DNA of 64,000 nt from Pseudarthrobacter phenanthrenivorans Sphe3 (GCF_000189535.1 NC_015145.1:3658001-3722000); one strand, 5' to 3'. Counted from the stretch's first letter, positions 48,389-57,544 are shown. Notes: generated by a model from the letters alone, not told the origin. Numbers and translations are program-made.

Positions 48389-49594
48389 TCAGGACCGGGC
48401 GGCCCGCGGAAGGAACACGTGAGGTTCACGTTTGATGTGCGTCAGCGCGGACTCGATGGCGCCCTTGACCACCACCTCGGCACCGAATGTGCTCGCAACG
48501 AGTTCCGGGAGCGGCAAACCGGTATCGGTAGGAAGCAGCTTGCGTGCGTGCTCGAGGACGGGTTCGATGGCCCGTGAAATGCCGCCCGCGATGACAACGC
48601 GCTCAATGTCCAGGAGGCTCGAGAGCACAACGGCGATCCGCGCCAACCGGGCGCCGAGCCGGGCAATGATGTCCTCTGCAAACGGATCCCCCTCCCGGGC
48701 TGCCTGGAACACATCCTCCGCATTCACCTCCCCTTCGGGCAGTTCCCTCAGTACAGTCTTCCCCTCGTAGGAATGAATGCGGGAACGTGCCCACTTCCGC
48801 GCAAGAGCCCCGAACCCGTCCGTGACTCCTTCGTCAGGTACGAACTTGCCGGCTGTCAGCATGTCGAGGAACCGCATCTCCCCAGCGCCGCCCCGGGGGC
48901 CCCGCAGCAAGCGTCCGTCCACGATCAGGCCCGCGCCAAACCGCTCGCCTGTCAGCAGCGTTGCCTGGTTGGCTGACGGCTCGTGGGCGAGTTCGGCAAT
49001 AGCGGCCAGATTAGCGTCATTTTCGACGGCGACCATGCCGTGCAGATGCGAGGCAAAACCGGAATTCATCAGATCCCAGAAGTCACCTTCAGGGGACTGT
49101 CCGTTGGCATCCACAGGCGCTGGAATGCCGACGACGGTGAGCAGGACGTCATCGAGGGTACGGCCGGCGTCATGGAGGGCCAGGCGGATCAGCTCATGTG
49201 CAGCTGCACTGCGACCTGCCCGTCCCACCGCATGCGAATCAATGTTCCGGCGGCGCGTACCCAACTCGCGCCCCCGGAGATCCGCGACGATGGTTGTGAG
49301 GTGGGATTCGCCTGCGTCCAGCCCAACAACAACACCGGCGGCCTCGCGCAATTGGTAGCGGCGTGCCGGCCTCCCCTTCAGCGTGCCGCCGCTGGCCTGG
49401 CCGTCACCCGCTTCCTCCAGCCACCCGGCGTCGACCAGGCCATCGCAGACGCCGAGAACGGTGGCACGGGTCAGCCCCGTCACGGCCATGGCCTCTCCCG
49501 CCGTGAACACGTGTTCCTCAAGGGCAAAGCGCACCAATGCATCGGAGTTGATCTGCCGCAACAGCTGCGTTGAGCTCGCGGTCGTCTGAACCAT
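48389..49594 (-). CDS. ROK-family transcriptional regulator
   Basis: 401 residues. N-terminal winged helix (about 10-70: EEHVFTAGEAMAVTGLTRATVLGVCDGLVDAGWLEE), then a ROK sugar-kinase-like domain: VVGLDAGESHLTTIVADLRG, VGIPAPVDANG, VENDANLAAIAE, and ERVVIAGGISRA. The usual zinc motif CxCGxxGC is absent, so this is a divergent member and probably not a kinase. Divergent from the binding-protein gene at 49684; likely represses the alpha-glucosidase operon. Confidence 0.9.
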   Translation of the reverse strand: MVQTTASSTQLLRQINSDALVRFALEEHVFTAGEAMAVTGLTRATVLGVCDGLVDAGWLEEAGDGQASGGTLKGRPARRYQLREAAGVVVGLDAGESHLTTIVADLRGRELGTRRRNIDSHAVGRAGRSAAAHELIRLALHDAGRTLDDVLLTVVGIPAPVDANGQSPEGDFWDLMNSGFASHLHGMVAVENDANLAAIAELAHEPSANQATLLTGERFGAGLIVDGRLLRGPRGGAGEMRFLDMLTAGKFVPDEGVTDGFGALARKWARSRIHSYEGKTVLRELPEGEVNAEDVFQAAREGDPFAEDIIARLGARLARIAVVLSSLLDIERVVIAGGISRAIEPVLEHARKLLPTDTGLPLPELVASTFGAEVVVKGAIESALTHIKREPHVFLPRAARS

Positions 49595-49632
49595 TCCTTG
49601 ACGATAGCGCGTCTATGGCCCATCCTCGTATA

Positions 49633-49651
49633 GGACCTAAATATAAGATCC
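49633..49651. promoter_or_regulatory. Imperfect inverted repeat, candidate ROK-regulator operator
   Basis: GGACCT-AAATATA-AGATCC in the 89-bp gap between the ROK gene and the importer operon. The half sites agree at 5 of 6 positions, and the AT-rich centre is typical of ROK operators. The local sequence is the most AT-rich in the neighbourhood, so the divergent promoters probably overlap it. Confidence 0.4.
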
Positions 49652-49683
49652 AAATAAAAATGATGCGAGACCCCTAGGAGCCG

Positions 49684-50961
49684 ATGTTGCCACCTTTGAC
49701 GTCCCAAAGGACGCCAGTCTCCCGACGCACTTTTCTCGCCGTTGCCGGGAGCGCGCTGACCGCTTTCGGCTTGGCCGGGTGCGCTCCGGGAGGTGAACGT
49801 CCCACCGTCACGTTCCACCAGTCGAAACCAGAAGCAGTGCCGTATTTCCGCGACCTCGCGGCGAAATACACCGCTTCGCAGGACCGGGTCCGCGTCCTGC
49901 ACGATATGGCCACCAACCTTTCCGCCAGCTTTGTCCGCAGCAGCCCGCCGGATCTCGGTTGCCTGAACTACAACCTTGAGATGGCCCGGTTCATGGAGCG
50001 AGGCGCACTGTCTGACCTCTCCGACCTTCCGGAGGCGGCCTCCATCCGGGACGATGTCCTGGACCTCACGAACTGGTACCCCACCTACCCGGGCCGGACG
50101 AGCGTCATCCCCTACTCGGTGATGGCCGCCTCCGTCATCTACAACCGCCGCATCTTCGAACAGAACGGGCTAACTGTCCCCACAACCTGGGACGAACTGA
50201 TCAACGTCTGCGAGGTGCTCAACGCGGCGGGCATCACTCCCATCTACGGCACCTTCCGCGACCCCTGGACCATCGCGCAGGGCCTGTTCGACTACACCGT
50301 GGGCGGCATGGTCAATGTGCGCGACTTCTACAGGAAGATGCACGAGATCGGCGCGGACGTCGGACCGGACTCCGAAGTGTCGTTCCAGAAAACGTTGCTT
50401 GAGCCGGTACAGCGCATGGTCCAGCTGACCACCTACGTCAACGCCGATGCACCGAGCCGCGGCTACGGGGACGGCAACACCGCCATGGCGCAGGGGCAGG
50501 CGGCCATGTACTTCCAGGGGCCGTGGGCCTTCGGCGAGATTGAAAAGGCCGGCACCGACCTGGATCTCGGCACGTTCCCGCTGCCCATGACCAGCGACCC
50601 CGGCGACCTGAAGGTCCGCGTCAACGTCGACCTGTCGCTCTGGGTTCCCGAAGTCGCCAACGCCCAGGAGGGGGCCAGGGAGTTCCTTCAATACCTGATG
50701 CAGCCGGAGATCCAGAACCCCTACAACGCCGAATTCCTGGGATTCGGAACCACCAAGAACGCCCCGGCGGTGACAGACCCCCGGATCGCTGAGATGCAGA
50801 AGTACTACGACGAGGGCCGCTTCTATATGGGTGCCTCCCAGTTCATTCCGAACTCGATTCCCGCCCCCAACTATTTCCAGTCGATCATCGGTGGCGCCGA
50901 CGCCGAGGCCACGCTGCGCCGCCTTGATGCCGACTGGGCGCGCCTGGCTTTCCGCGCGTGA
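49684..50961 (+). CDS. ABC importer substrate-binding lipoprotein (family 1)
   Basis: 425 residues. The N-terminus has a twin-arginine motif (SRRTFLAVAG) and lipobox LAGC near residue 33, so it is probably Tat-exported and lipid-anchored. CUT1-type fold: FMERGALSDLSDL, VIYNRRIFEQNGLTVPTTWDELINVC, AMAQGQAAMYFQGPWAFGEI. Ribosome site TAGGAG is only 3 nt from ATG 49684; the TTG at 49687 would have better spacing. First gene of an importer and alpha-glucosidase operon, so the ligand is probably an alpha-glucoside. Confidence 0.9.
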   Translation: MLPPLTSQRTPVSRRTFLAVAGSALTAFGLAGCAPGGERPTVTFHQSKPEAVPYFRDLAAKYTASQDRVRVLHDMATNLSASFVRSSPPDLGCLNYNLEMARFMERGALSDLSDLPEAASIRDDVLDLTNWYPTYPGRTSVIPYSVMAASVIYNRRIFEQNGLTVPTTWDELINVCEVLNAAGITPIYGTFRDPWTIAQGLFDYTVGGMVNVRDFYRKMHEIGADVGPDSEVSFQKTLLEPVQRMVQLTTYVNADAPSRGYGDGNTAMAQGQAAMYFQGPWAFGEIEKAGTDLDLGTFPLPMTSDPGDLKVRVNVDLSLWVPEVANAQEGAREFLQYLMQPEIQNPYNAEFLGFGTTKNAPAVTDPRIAEMQKYYDEGRFYMGASQFIPNSIPAPNYFQSIIGGADAEATLRRLDADWARLAFRA

Positions 50962-50999
50962 TCACACTTCCGTTCTAATGCACGAAACGAGGATCATCC

Positions 51000-51938
51000 A
51001 TGTCATCGATGACTAAGCCTTCCACTGCGGCGGGGGTGACGGACCAGGCAGCGGCCGCACCCACAAGAGCGCGCAAAAGCCGTGTCGATCCGCTCTACTA
51101 CTTCTTCCTTTTTCCCTCCCTGCTGATTTTCACGCTCGCCGTCACGCTGCCGGCCGTGCTCGGGTTCGTCTACAGCTTCACGAACTCCGTTGGTTTCGGT
51201 GAGTTCGACTTCATCGGGATCCGAAACTTCATTGCGGTCTTCCAGGATGAAGGGGTCCTCAGCGCCTACGGCTTCACGCTCAGCTTTGCGCTCGTGACCG
51301 TCATCCTAGTAAACGCGGTGGCCTTCTTCCTGGCCCTGGGACTCACGTCCCGTGTCCGCTTCCGCGCTGCACTGCGCACAGTCTTCGTGATCCCCATGGT
51401 GATCTCGGGCATCGTCATCGCGTTCGTCTTCCAGTACCTTTTCTCAAACTCGCTGCCCCTGGCAGGCCAAAGTCTGGGGATCGAACCGCTGGCCACGAGC
51501 ATGCTGGCCAACCCCGACCTCGCGTGGCTGGCGATCGTCTTTGTCACGGCGTGGCAGTCGATTCCGAGTGCCATGCTGATCTACATCGCAGGCCTCCTCA
51601 CCGTCCCCACCGAGGTATACGAGGCAAGCTCCATTGACGGAGCCACGCCCTGGCACAACCTGCGGCACATCACCCTGCCGCTCGTGGCCGGGTACGCCGT
51701 GATCAACACGGTCCTCGGCTTCAAGAACTACCTCAACGCCTACGACATCATCGTCGGCCTTACCGACGGCGGCCCGGGCGTCGCCACGCGCAGCGTCGCG
51801 ATGTCCATCTTCCGGGGCTTCGAAGGCGGCGACTACGCATACCAGATGGCCAATGCAGTGATTTTCTTCCTCATCAGCATCGTCATCGCACTCATCCAGC
51901 TTCGCTTCACCCGTGGCAAAGGAGGGACCGCCGCATGA
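51000..51938 (+). CDS. Carbohydrate ABC importer permease (MalF type)
   Basis: 312 residues, six hydrophobic segments. EAA loop: VYEASSIDGATPWHNLRHITLPL. Ala/Thr-rich cytosolic N-terminus. GAGG lies 8 nt before the ATG. Overlaps the next permease by 4 bp. Confidence 0.92.
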   Translation: MSSMTKPSTAAGVTDQAAAAPTRARKSRVDPLYYFFLFPSLLIFTLAVTLPAVLGFVYSFTNSVGFGEFDFIGIRNFIAVFQDEGVLSAYGFTLSFALVTVILVNAVAFFLALGLTSRVRFRAALRTVFVIPMVISGIVIAFVFQYLFSNSLPLAGQSLGIEPLATSMLANPDLAWLAIVFVTAWQSIPSAMLIYIAGLLTVPTEVYEASSIDGATPWHNLRHITLPLVAGYAVINTVLGFKNYLNAYDIIVGLTDGGPGVATRSVAMSIFRGFEGGDYAYQMANAVIFFLISIVIALIQLRFTRGKGGTAA

Positions 51939-52825
51939 GCAGCGCACCCAGCACCATCACCGCAGTCCCCCCGGCCGCCGGAAAGAACAAACGGATCCGC
52001 ACCGGCCATGAGCGCAGCAACTGGCCCGCCACCATCGTCCTCCTCGTTTGCACGCTCAGCGTGCTCGTCCCCCTGTACGTCACCATCAGCATGGCGTTCA
52101 AAACCACCGGCCAGGCGGTGGACGGCAACGCCTTCTCGCTGCCAAGCCCCCTGACTTTCGACAGCTTCGTCCAGGCCTGGACGCTCACGAACTTCCCCCG
52201 CGGCTTCGCGATCTCCGTGTTCGTGTCCGTGACCGCCGTCGCAGGCGAGATCATCGTCTCGGCGCTGGCAGCCTACGCGATCGTCCGCAACTGGAACCGC
52301 AGGCTCTTCCGCGGGTCCTTCTTCTACCTGCTCGCGGCGATGTTCATCCCGTTCCCCGTGGTGGCGCTGCCGCAGATCCAGCTCACCGGTCTCGTCGGAC
52401 TGGACAACCCGCTCGGCGTCGCGATCCTGCACATCGTCTTTGCCCTGGCGTTCAACACGATGCTGTTCACCGCGTTCCTGCGTTCCATCCCCCTGGAGCT
52501 GGAGGAAAGCATGCGCATGGACGGCGCCGGCACCTGGCAGGTGTTTTGGCGGCTCATCTTCCCCCTGCTCGGACCGATGAGCGCTACTGTCGGCATCTTC
52601 GCCTTCATCGCCTCATGGAACGACTTCATGATGCCGTCACTGATCATCTCGGACCCGGAACTGCAGACGATTCCCGTGCTGCAGAAGATCTTCCAGACCC
52701 AGTTCAGCAACAGCTACAACGTCGCCTTCGCCTCGTACCTTCTTGCGATGGCACCCGCGATCGTGGTCTACCTGTTCACCCAGCGATGGGTGATGTCCGG
52801 ATTGACCCAGGGCGCCGTCAAGTGA
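51935..52825 (+). CDS. Carbohydrate ABC importer permease (MalG type)
   Basis: 296 residues, six hydrophobic segments, EAA loop ELEESMRMDGAGTWQVFWRLIFPLLGP, where the usual Glu-Ala-Ala is Glu-Ser-Met. Forms the importer with the MalF-type protein. No ATPase gene is in the operon, so a shared MsiK-like ATPase is expected. Confidence 0.92.
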   Translation: MSSAPSTITAVPPAAGKNKRIRTGHERSNWPATIVLLVCTLSVLVPLYVTISMAFKTTGQAVDGNAFSLPSPLTFDSFVQAWTLTNFPRGFAISVFVSVTAVAGEIIVSALAAYAIVRNWNRRLFRGSFFYLLAAMFIPFPVVALPQIQLTGLVGLDNPLGVAILHIVFALAFNTMLFTAFLRSIPLELEESMRMDGAGTWQVFWRLIFPLLGPMSATVGIFAFIASWNDFMMPSLIISDPELQTIPVLQKIFQTQFSNSYNVAFASYLLAMAPAIVVYLFTQRWVMSGLTQGAVK

Positions 52826-52872
52826 CGCCAGCCCCAGAACCGACCACCGTGAACAATGTAAAGGAACCAGAC

Positions 52873-54591
52873 TTGCCCTCCATCGCCACCCAGGCAACCA
52901 GCACCGAGAACCAGCAGAAGGCGGACGCCAACTGGTGGCGCCAGGCCTCGGTGTACCAGATCTACCCCCGCAGCTTTTCCGACTCCAACGGCGACGGCAT
53001 CGGCGACATCAACGGCATCACCGCCAAGGTCCCCTACCTGAAGAACCTGGGCATCGACGCCGTCTGGCTCAGCCCCTTCTACCCTTCGGCCCTGGCAGAC
53101 GGCGGCTATGACGTAGACGACTACCGCAACGTCGACCCGCGGCTGGGCACGCTGGAAGACTTCAAAGAGATGTCGTCCGCCCTGCACGCCGCCGGGATCA
53201 AGCTGATCGTCGACATCGTCCCCAACCACTCCTCGGACCGGCACGAGTGGTTCCAGGAAGCCCTCGCCTCGCCCAAGGGCTCCCCTGCCCGCGACCGCTA
53301 CATCTTCCGCGACGGCCTGGGCGAAAACGGTGAGCTGCCGCCGTCGGACTGGGACTCCGTGTTCGGCGGCCCCGCCTGGGAGCGCATCACCGAACCGGAC
53401 GGCACTCCGGGCCAGTGGTACATGCACATCTTCGCCAAGGAGCAGCCGGACTTTAACTGGGACAACCCCGAGGTCCGCGAGGACTTCCTGAAGACCCTGC
53501 GCTTCTGGTCCGACCGGGGAGTTGACGGTTTCCGCATCGACGTCGCCCATGCCCTGACCAAGAACCTCGAAGAGTCCCTGCCCACCAAGGCAGACCTCGA
53601 GGCCCAGGGCGAGGCGCTCTACCTTGCCGGATCCCATCCGTACTGGGACCGTGACGAAGTCCACGAGATCTACGCCGAGTGGCGCAAGGTCTTCAACGAA
53701 TACAACCCGCCGCGCACCGCCGTCGCCGAAGCGTGGGTCCACTCGGACCGCCGCGCCCGCTACGCCAGCCCCGAGGGCCTGGGCCAGGCATTCAACTTTG
53801 ACCTGCTGCAGGCAAACTTCGACGGCGGCCAGTTCCGGAAGATCATCACCAAGAACCTGGCCGAGGCGGAGGCTTCCGGCGCTTCCTCCACCTGGGTGTT
53901 CTCCAACCACGACGTCGTCCGGCACGCCACCCGCTATGGACTTGCCGTGTCCGGGCCTTCCGCCGAGGGCGAGATCATGGCAGGGCAGGCGGGCAAGCAG
54001 TGGCTGCTCGACGGCGGCAGGCATGAGGACGTCGACGTCGAACTTGGCCTCCGCCGTGCCCGCGCCGCATCCCTGCTGATGTTCGCCCTGCCGGGCTCCG
54101 CGTACCTGTACCAGGGTGAGGAACTCGGCCTGCAGGAGGTCGGCAGCGAAATCCCCGACGCTGAGCGCCAGGACCCCGCCTTCTTCCGCAACAAGGGCGT
54201 GGAAATCGGCCGTGACGGCTGCCGCGTCCCGCTGCCCTGGTCCGCGTCAGGCACCTCGTTCGGTTTCGGAACGGGCGGCGCCCACTTGCCTCAGCCGGAC
54301 TGGTTTACCGGCTATTCGGTGGAAGCCCAGGAAACACAGGAGGACTCAACACTGTCCCTCTACCGCCGCGCGCTTGCCATGCGGACGCAGCTGCAAACAA
54401 CCGAAACACTGGAATGGCTGGAAACCGGCAGGGCCGACGTCGTGGCCTTCCGGCGCCCCAACGGCTGGACCTCCGTAACGAACTTCGGAGCGGAGGCCTT
54501 CAACCTGCCGGCCGGCGAGGTCCTGGTCTCCAGCTCGCCGCTCCAGGCAGGTTCCCTGCCCGGCGCGGCCACAGCCTGGCTACAGGCCTAG
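52873..54591 (+). CDS. Alpha-glucosidase (glycoside hydrolase family 13)
   Basis: 572 residues, cytosolic. Retaining GH13 enzyme that would split the imported alpha-glucoside. Conserved regions: DIVPNHSS (I), GFRIDVAHA with nucleophile D223 (II), AVAEAWVHS with acid/base E286 (III), and FSNHDVVRH with D347 (IV). N-terminal WWRQASVYQIYPRSFSDSNGDGIGD is typical of oligo-1,6- or alpha-glucosidases and trehalulose/sucrose-type hydrolases. Start TTG 52873 is chosen for the AAAGGAACC 8 nt upstream; GTG 52849 is possible. The frame stays open much further upstream but there it is only the shadow of the permease gene. Confidence 0.95.
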   Translation: MPSIATQATSTENQQKADANWWRQASVYQIYPRSFSDSNGDGIGDINGITAKVPYLKNLGIDAVWLSPFYPSALADGGYDVDDYRNVDPRLGTLEDFKEMSSALHAAGIKLIVDIVPNHSSDRHEWFQEALASPKGSPARDRYIFRDGLGENGELPPSDWDSVFGGPAWERITEPDGTPGQWYMHIFAKEQPDFNWDNPEVREDFLKTLRFWSDRGVDGFRIDVAHALTKNLEESLPTKADLEAQGEALYLAGSHPYWDRDEVHEIYAEWRKVFNEYNPPRTAVAEAWVHSDRRARYASPEGLGQAFNFDLLQANFDGGQFRKIITKNLAEAEASGASSTWVFSNHDVVRHATRYGLAVSGPSAEGEIMAGQAGKQWLLDGGRHEDVDVELGLRRARAASLLMFALPGSAYLYQGEELGLQEVGSEIPDAERQDPAFFRNKGVEIGRDGCRVPLPWSASGTSFGFGTGGAHLPQPDWFTGYSVEAQETQEDSTLSLYRRALAMRTQLQTTETLEWLETGRADVVAFRRPNGWTSVTNFGAEAFNLPAGEVLVSSSPLQAGSLPGAATAWLQA

Positions 54592-54611
54592 CTGTACTGA
54601 CCACTGAAAGA

Positions 54612-54645
54612 GCGGCGGCGGGAACTCCCGCCGCCGCACTTTTCT
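54612..54645 (+). terminator. Rho-independent terminator of the alpha-glucosidase operon
   Basis: Perfect 11-bp stem GCGGCGGCGGG / CCCGCCGCCGC with loop AACT, followed by ACTTTTCTC. The best terminator in the window. Confidence 0.85.
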
Positions 54646-54810
54646 CGGTCAGCTGCCGAGGACCTGGAACGCCCGCGGAATTTCCTGCCTAAGACGAGGA
54701 CCTAAGCCCCTGTGCGGCGCGCATGTGCCACGGTTTACTGGGTGGCTGGAGCTGGCAAAGGGCCGGCCGTGGAGCCATTGGCTCCCCAGAGCGAGGACTG
54801 TAATCCAACA

Positions 54811-55026
54811 ATGAACCTTAAAGACGGGTGGGACCACCTTGATCCGGCCACGCAGACGTGGCTCATCAACAACCCTGGCTGCCAGATTCTCCCAAGGACC
54901 ATCGCAACGGTGATCGCGAAGGAAACCGGCGGGCACTTTGCCACTGGACTGCACGGCGAGGCCAACGTCTCCAAGGAGGATCAGGCCTTTATCCGCTCAA
55001 AAGCGAAGGAGTTTGCTCACGCCTGA
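54811..55026 (+). CDS. Small conserved hypothetical protein
   Basis: 71 residues from ATG 54811 (MNLKDGWDHLDPATQTWLINNPGC). Soluble, mixed charge, no signal or membrane segment. I believe similar small proteins occur in Arthrobacter relatives but do not know a function. No strong ribosome site is visible; the frame is open further upstream to 54712. Confidence 0.55.
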   Translation: MNLKDGWDHLDPATQTWLINNPGCQILPRTIATVIAKETGGHFATGLHGEANVSKEDQAFIRSKAKEFAHA

Positions 55027-55063
55027 CGCGAGCCGAAACGCTTGACAGGCTGCTGAAAAACTG

Positions 55064-55519
55064 GTGGAAGGGACCGACGAATTGGATGCCTCAGAAGTGG
55101 GAAGAATCAGCAGCGTGTCATACACGGTCGGGCTTAGCGTGAGTGCACTGGCGGGCATACTCCATTTTTTCGCACCGTATGCTTTCGCATGGTACTCATA
55201 CATTCCCGATGCGCCGCCAGAGATCTATGCATCTATCGATTATGTGAACTTTCTCTTCTCTTTGCTGCTGAGCGGGTTAAGCATCCTTCTTTTGCTGATG
55301 AAGAAGAGGGCATTTGCGGGGTCGGTGGAAGTTAGAGCTTTCTACTTCTTCCTGACATTCGTTTGGTTATGCAGGGTTCTCCTGACCATAGTGATCCCTT
55401 GGCCCACGTCGCTACAGCCCTGGCTTCTCGTGGGGTTCACGACTGTCTTTGGTGTCACTCTGGTTCCCGCGACCTACTTCCTGCGCCGCACTCTGGCCAC
55501 GGCCAGCGCGTATAGCTGA
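55064..55519 (+). CDS. Small membrane protein of unknown function
   Basis: 151 residues with four clear hydrophobic segments (about 21-42, 63-78, 91-107 and 117-135). Start GTG 55064 or a nearby codon; ribosome site weak. GC is lower than its neighbours, so it may be a recent arrival. No family recognised. Confidence 0.6.
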   Translation: MEGTDELDASEVGRISSVSYTVGLSVSALAGILHFFAPYAFAWYSYIPDAPPEIYASIDYVNFLFSLLLSGLSILLLLMKKRAFAGSVEVRAFYFFLTFVWLCRVLLTIVIPWPTSLQPWLLVGFTTVFGVTLVPATYFLRRTLATASAYS

Positions 55520-55641
55520 AGCGGTAAGGAGCGAACCCAGCAGGCCCTGTCCTCGCCGGCGGGAAGCCGGGGAACACCAGCGGCCTTCGTTCCGTTGCAC
55601 ACACAGGGACCAAGCCCCGATGACTCTCAAGGACTTATTAG
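55520..55641 (+). promoter_or_regulatory. Leader of the SMR transporter pair
   Basis: 122 bp before the SMR genes. A possible long-range pairing CCCTGT/ACAGGG (about 55553 with 55606) encloses a GC-rich stem around GCCGGCGGGAAGCCGG. SMR pairs are often under guanidine riboswitches, but I could not match any guanidine riboswitch consensus here. Confidence 0.25.
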
Positions 55642-55998
55642 ATGAAGTGGATTCTTCTTGCCGGGGCGATCCTGAGTGAGGTGACGGCATCCCTTTCCTT
55701 GAAAGCGGCCCTTGATAATCCTGCCTTCTTCATCGTGGTGGTCCTCGGCTATTCCGCGTCCTTCGCTTTCCTCGCCGGCGTCCTCCGGAAAGGCCTGGGC
55801 TTGGGAGTGGCCTACGGAATTTGGGCGGCACTGGGGGTAACCCTCACCGTGCTGCTGGCCGCCATCCTGTTTGGCGAGGCGCTGACCCCCATGATGATGG
55901 TCGGCGTGGCCATGGTCATTGGCGGTGTGCTCTGCGTTGAGCTCGGGTCGCACAAGGAGCCGGCGGAAGAACCCGCCAAAGAAATGGTCCGCTCATGA
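55642..55998 (+). CDS. SMR-family transporter subunit (first of pair)
   Basis: 118 residues, four transmembrane helices. The essential membrane glutamate is in GAILSEVTASLSLKAA (E13). Helix 2-3 motif GLGVAYGIWAALG is typical. A charged C-terminal tail (HKEPAEEPAKE) marks the asymmetric partner. Paired SMR genes form heterodimeric proton-coupled exporters of cationic drugs or guanidinium compounds. Overlaps the next gene by 4 bp. Confidence 0.9.
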   Translation: MKWILLAGAILSEVTASLSLKAALDNPAFFIVVVLGYSASFAFLAGVLRKGLGLGVAYGIWAALGVTLTVLLAAILFGEALTPMMMVGVAMVIGGVLCVELGSHKEPAEEPAKEMVRS

Positions 55999-56315
55999 TG
56001 TGGCTGCTGCTGGCAGGGGCCATCATTACCGAAGTGACCGCCACCCTCCTCCTGCGCGTCGCCTCCACCGGGAAGCGGCGCTGGTACGTACCTGTCGCCG
56101 TCGGATATGTCCTTGCGTTCACCCTCCTCACGCTCACCCTCGACCAGGGGATGAGCCTCGGGGTGGCCTACGGCATCTGGGCCGCAGCCGGCGTCGCATT
56201 GACGGCAGTGGGAAGCCGCGTCTTCTTCAAGGAGACCATCACGCCCGTCATGATGCTGGGGCTGGGGCTCATCATCGGCGGCGTCCTGCTGATCGAACTG
56301 GGCGCAGCGCACTAG
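55995..56315 (+). CDS. SMR-family transporter subunit (second of pair)
   Basis: 106 residues, four transmembrane helices, with the conserved glutamate in GAIITEVTATLLLRVA and GVAYGIWAAAGVAL. Start is in the ATGA overlap with the first subunit, so the two are made together. Confidence 0.9.
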   Translation: MMWLLLAGAIITEVTATLLLRVASTGKRRWYVPVAVGYVLAFTLLTLTLDQGMSLGVAYGIWAAAGVALTAVGSRVFFKETITPVMMLGLGLIIGGVLLIELGAAH

Positions 56316-56348
56316 GAACAAGGAACTTCCGAGTGTTGCCTTCAGTGC

Positions 56349-57377
56349 CTACGGTGCGGCTGAGCGCAGGGGCGAACCGCTCGACTGGCGGGGTATGAGC
56401 GTAGGCATCGACTTCCGGATCCTGGGTTCTTTCCCTGGGTTCACGATGAGGTCGATCGCGTTGGCAGCAATCTGCTCCAGGGGAACCCGCACGGAAGAGA
56501 GCGGGGTTGGCAGGCGGGACGAGAGCGGTATGTCGTTGTAGCCAACCAGGGCCAGGTCTTCTCCCACGGTGATACCGAGGCGGTGGGCGGCCGCGATAGC
56601 CCCCATAGCCAGGTTGTCGTTGGCGGCAAACACCGCGCTGGGACGTTTTCCAGAGTCGCCGGACAGTAGAGTTTCGGCGGCGGAAAATCCACTTTCGATG
56701 CCATAGCCCGCCGCGATCAGCCAGTCTTCCCGGACGGCGATGCCTGCTCCTTCAAGAGCTTTGCGGGCACCGGCAAGGCGGGCAATCCCCGTAGAGGTAA
56801 AAGACGGTCCGGTAACTACCCCGATCTCAGAGTGCCCGAGATCAATCAGATGCCGGACCGCCAGGTATCCGCCCACCTCATCGTCGCCAACAGCAGAGGG
56901 GCTGATCCCGTCGGTCCGCAGGACCAGCGCGTGCGCCAGGCCCCGTTCACGCAGGTGTTTGGGCAGATCGTCATCGATTCGGGCCGTGGCAAGGATCAGC
57001 CCGTCGACATTGCGGTCCAGGAGGGTTTCGGCTGCCCGGCGTTCGTCGTCGGGATCGTCACCGCTGGTGGCGACCATGGCAAAGTATCCGCGGTCCGACG
57101 CCGCCCGCTCGAGTTCCTCGAACATGAGGGCCATGACGGTGTCGCTGAGCCGGGGCACCAGCACGCCGAGGGTTCGGGTCTCGCCCCTGCGGAGGTTGGA
57201 GGCGAAGGAGTTGCGCCTGTAGCCGAGCTCCTCGGCTATTTTCCTGACATGCGCTGCCGCAGCGGACCGTGATGTGGTGCGTTCATCCAGCGCGCGGCTG
57301 GCGGTGGAGATGCTCACGCCACTGGCCGCGGCAACGTCCTTCAGCGTGACGATTGTGCCCGGGGCAGCCGGTTCCAT
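56349..57377 (-). CDS. LacI-family transcriptional regulator
   Basis: 342 residues from ATG 57377, with GAGGAG upstream. HTH at the N-terminus (TLKDVAAASGVSISTASRALDE), hinge RRNSFASNLRRG, then the sugar-binding fold (RTLGVLVPRLSDTVM, DGLILATARI, SAVFAANDNLAMGAIAAA, LALVGYNDIPLSS). Divergent from the lyase/transporter operon and separated from it by three copies of a GCAAACGTTCTC-like site, so it is the likely repressor. Confidence 0.93.
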   Translation of the reverse strand: MEPAAPGTIVTLKDVAAASGVSISTASRALDERTTSRSAAAAHVRKIAEELGYRRNSFASNLRRGETRTLGVLVPRLSDTVMALMFEELERAASDRGYFAMVATSGDDPDDERRAAETLLDRNVDGLILATARIDDDLPKHLRERGLAHALVLRTDGISPSAVGDDEVGGYLAVRHLIDLGHSEIGVVTGPSFTSTGIARLAGARKALEGAGIAVREDWLIAAGYGIESGFSAAETLLSGDSGKRPSAVFAANDNLAMGAIAAAHRLGITVGEDLALVGYNDIPLSSRLPTPLSSVRVPLEQIAANAIDLIVNPGKEPRIRKSMPTLIPRQSSGSPLRSAAP

Positions 57378-57425
57378 GGTGGTTCTCCTCTTCAAAAGGG
57401 GCGTAAGAGACACTCTATTCCTCCT

Positions 57426-57495
57426 TTTTGCAAACGTTCTCTTGACAGTGATGCGGAACACGGTGCAATATTGAAAACGTTCCCGCAAACGTTCT
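57426..57495 (+). promoter_or_regulatory. Promoter with three LacI-type half-operator repeats
   Basis: -35 TTGACA (57440-57445), 18-nt spacer, -10 CAATAT (57464-57469). Sites TTGCAAACGTTCTC (57426-57439), TTGAAAACGTTCCC (57469-57482) and CGCAAACGTTCTCA (57482-57495) sit just upstream of -35 and just downstream of -10. The shared core AAACGTT is a CcpA/LacI-like motif. They lie between the regulator and the lyase gene. Confidence 0.7.
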
Positions 57496-57544
57496 CATAG
57501 TAGCGGGACTGCCGACCATCAATGAAGACAAGAAGGTAGCTGCA

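Noticed and set aside
48210..48422. 70-codon plus-strand frame
   Set aside because: Overlaps operator DNA and the end of the ROK gene; low complexity and no ribosome site.
52048..52872. In-frame upstream extension of the alpha-glucosidase
   Set aside because: It is the shadow of the MalG-type permease gene; GH13 similarity starts only after 52873.
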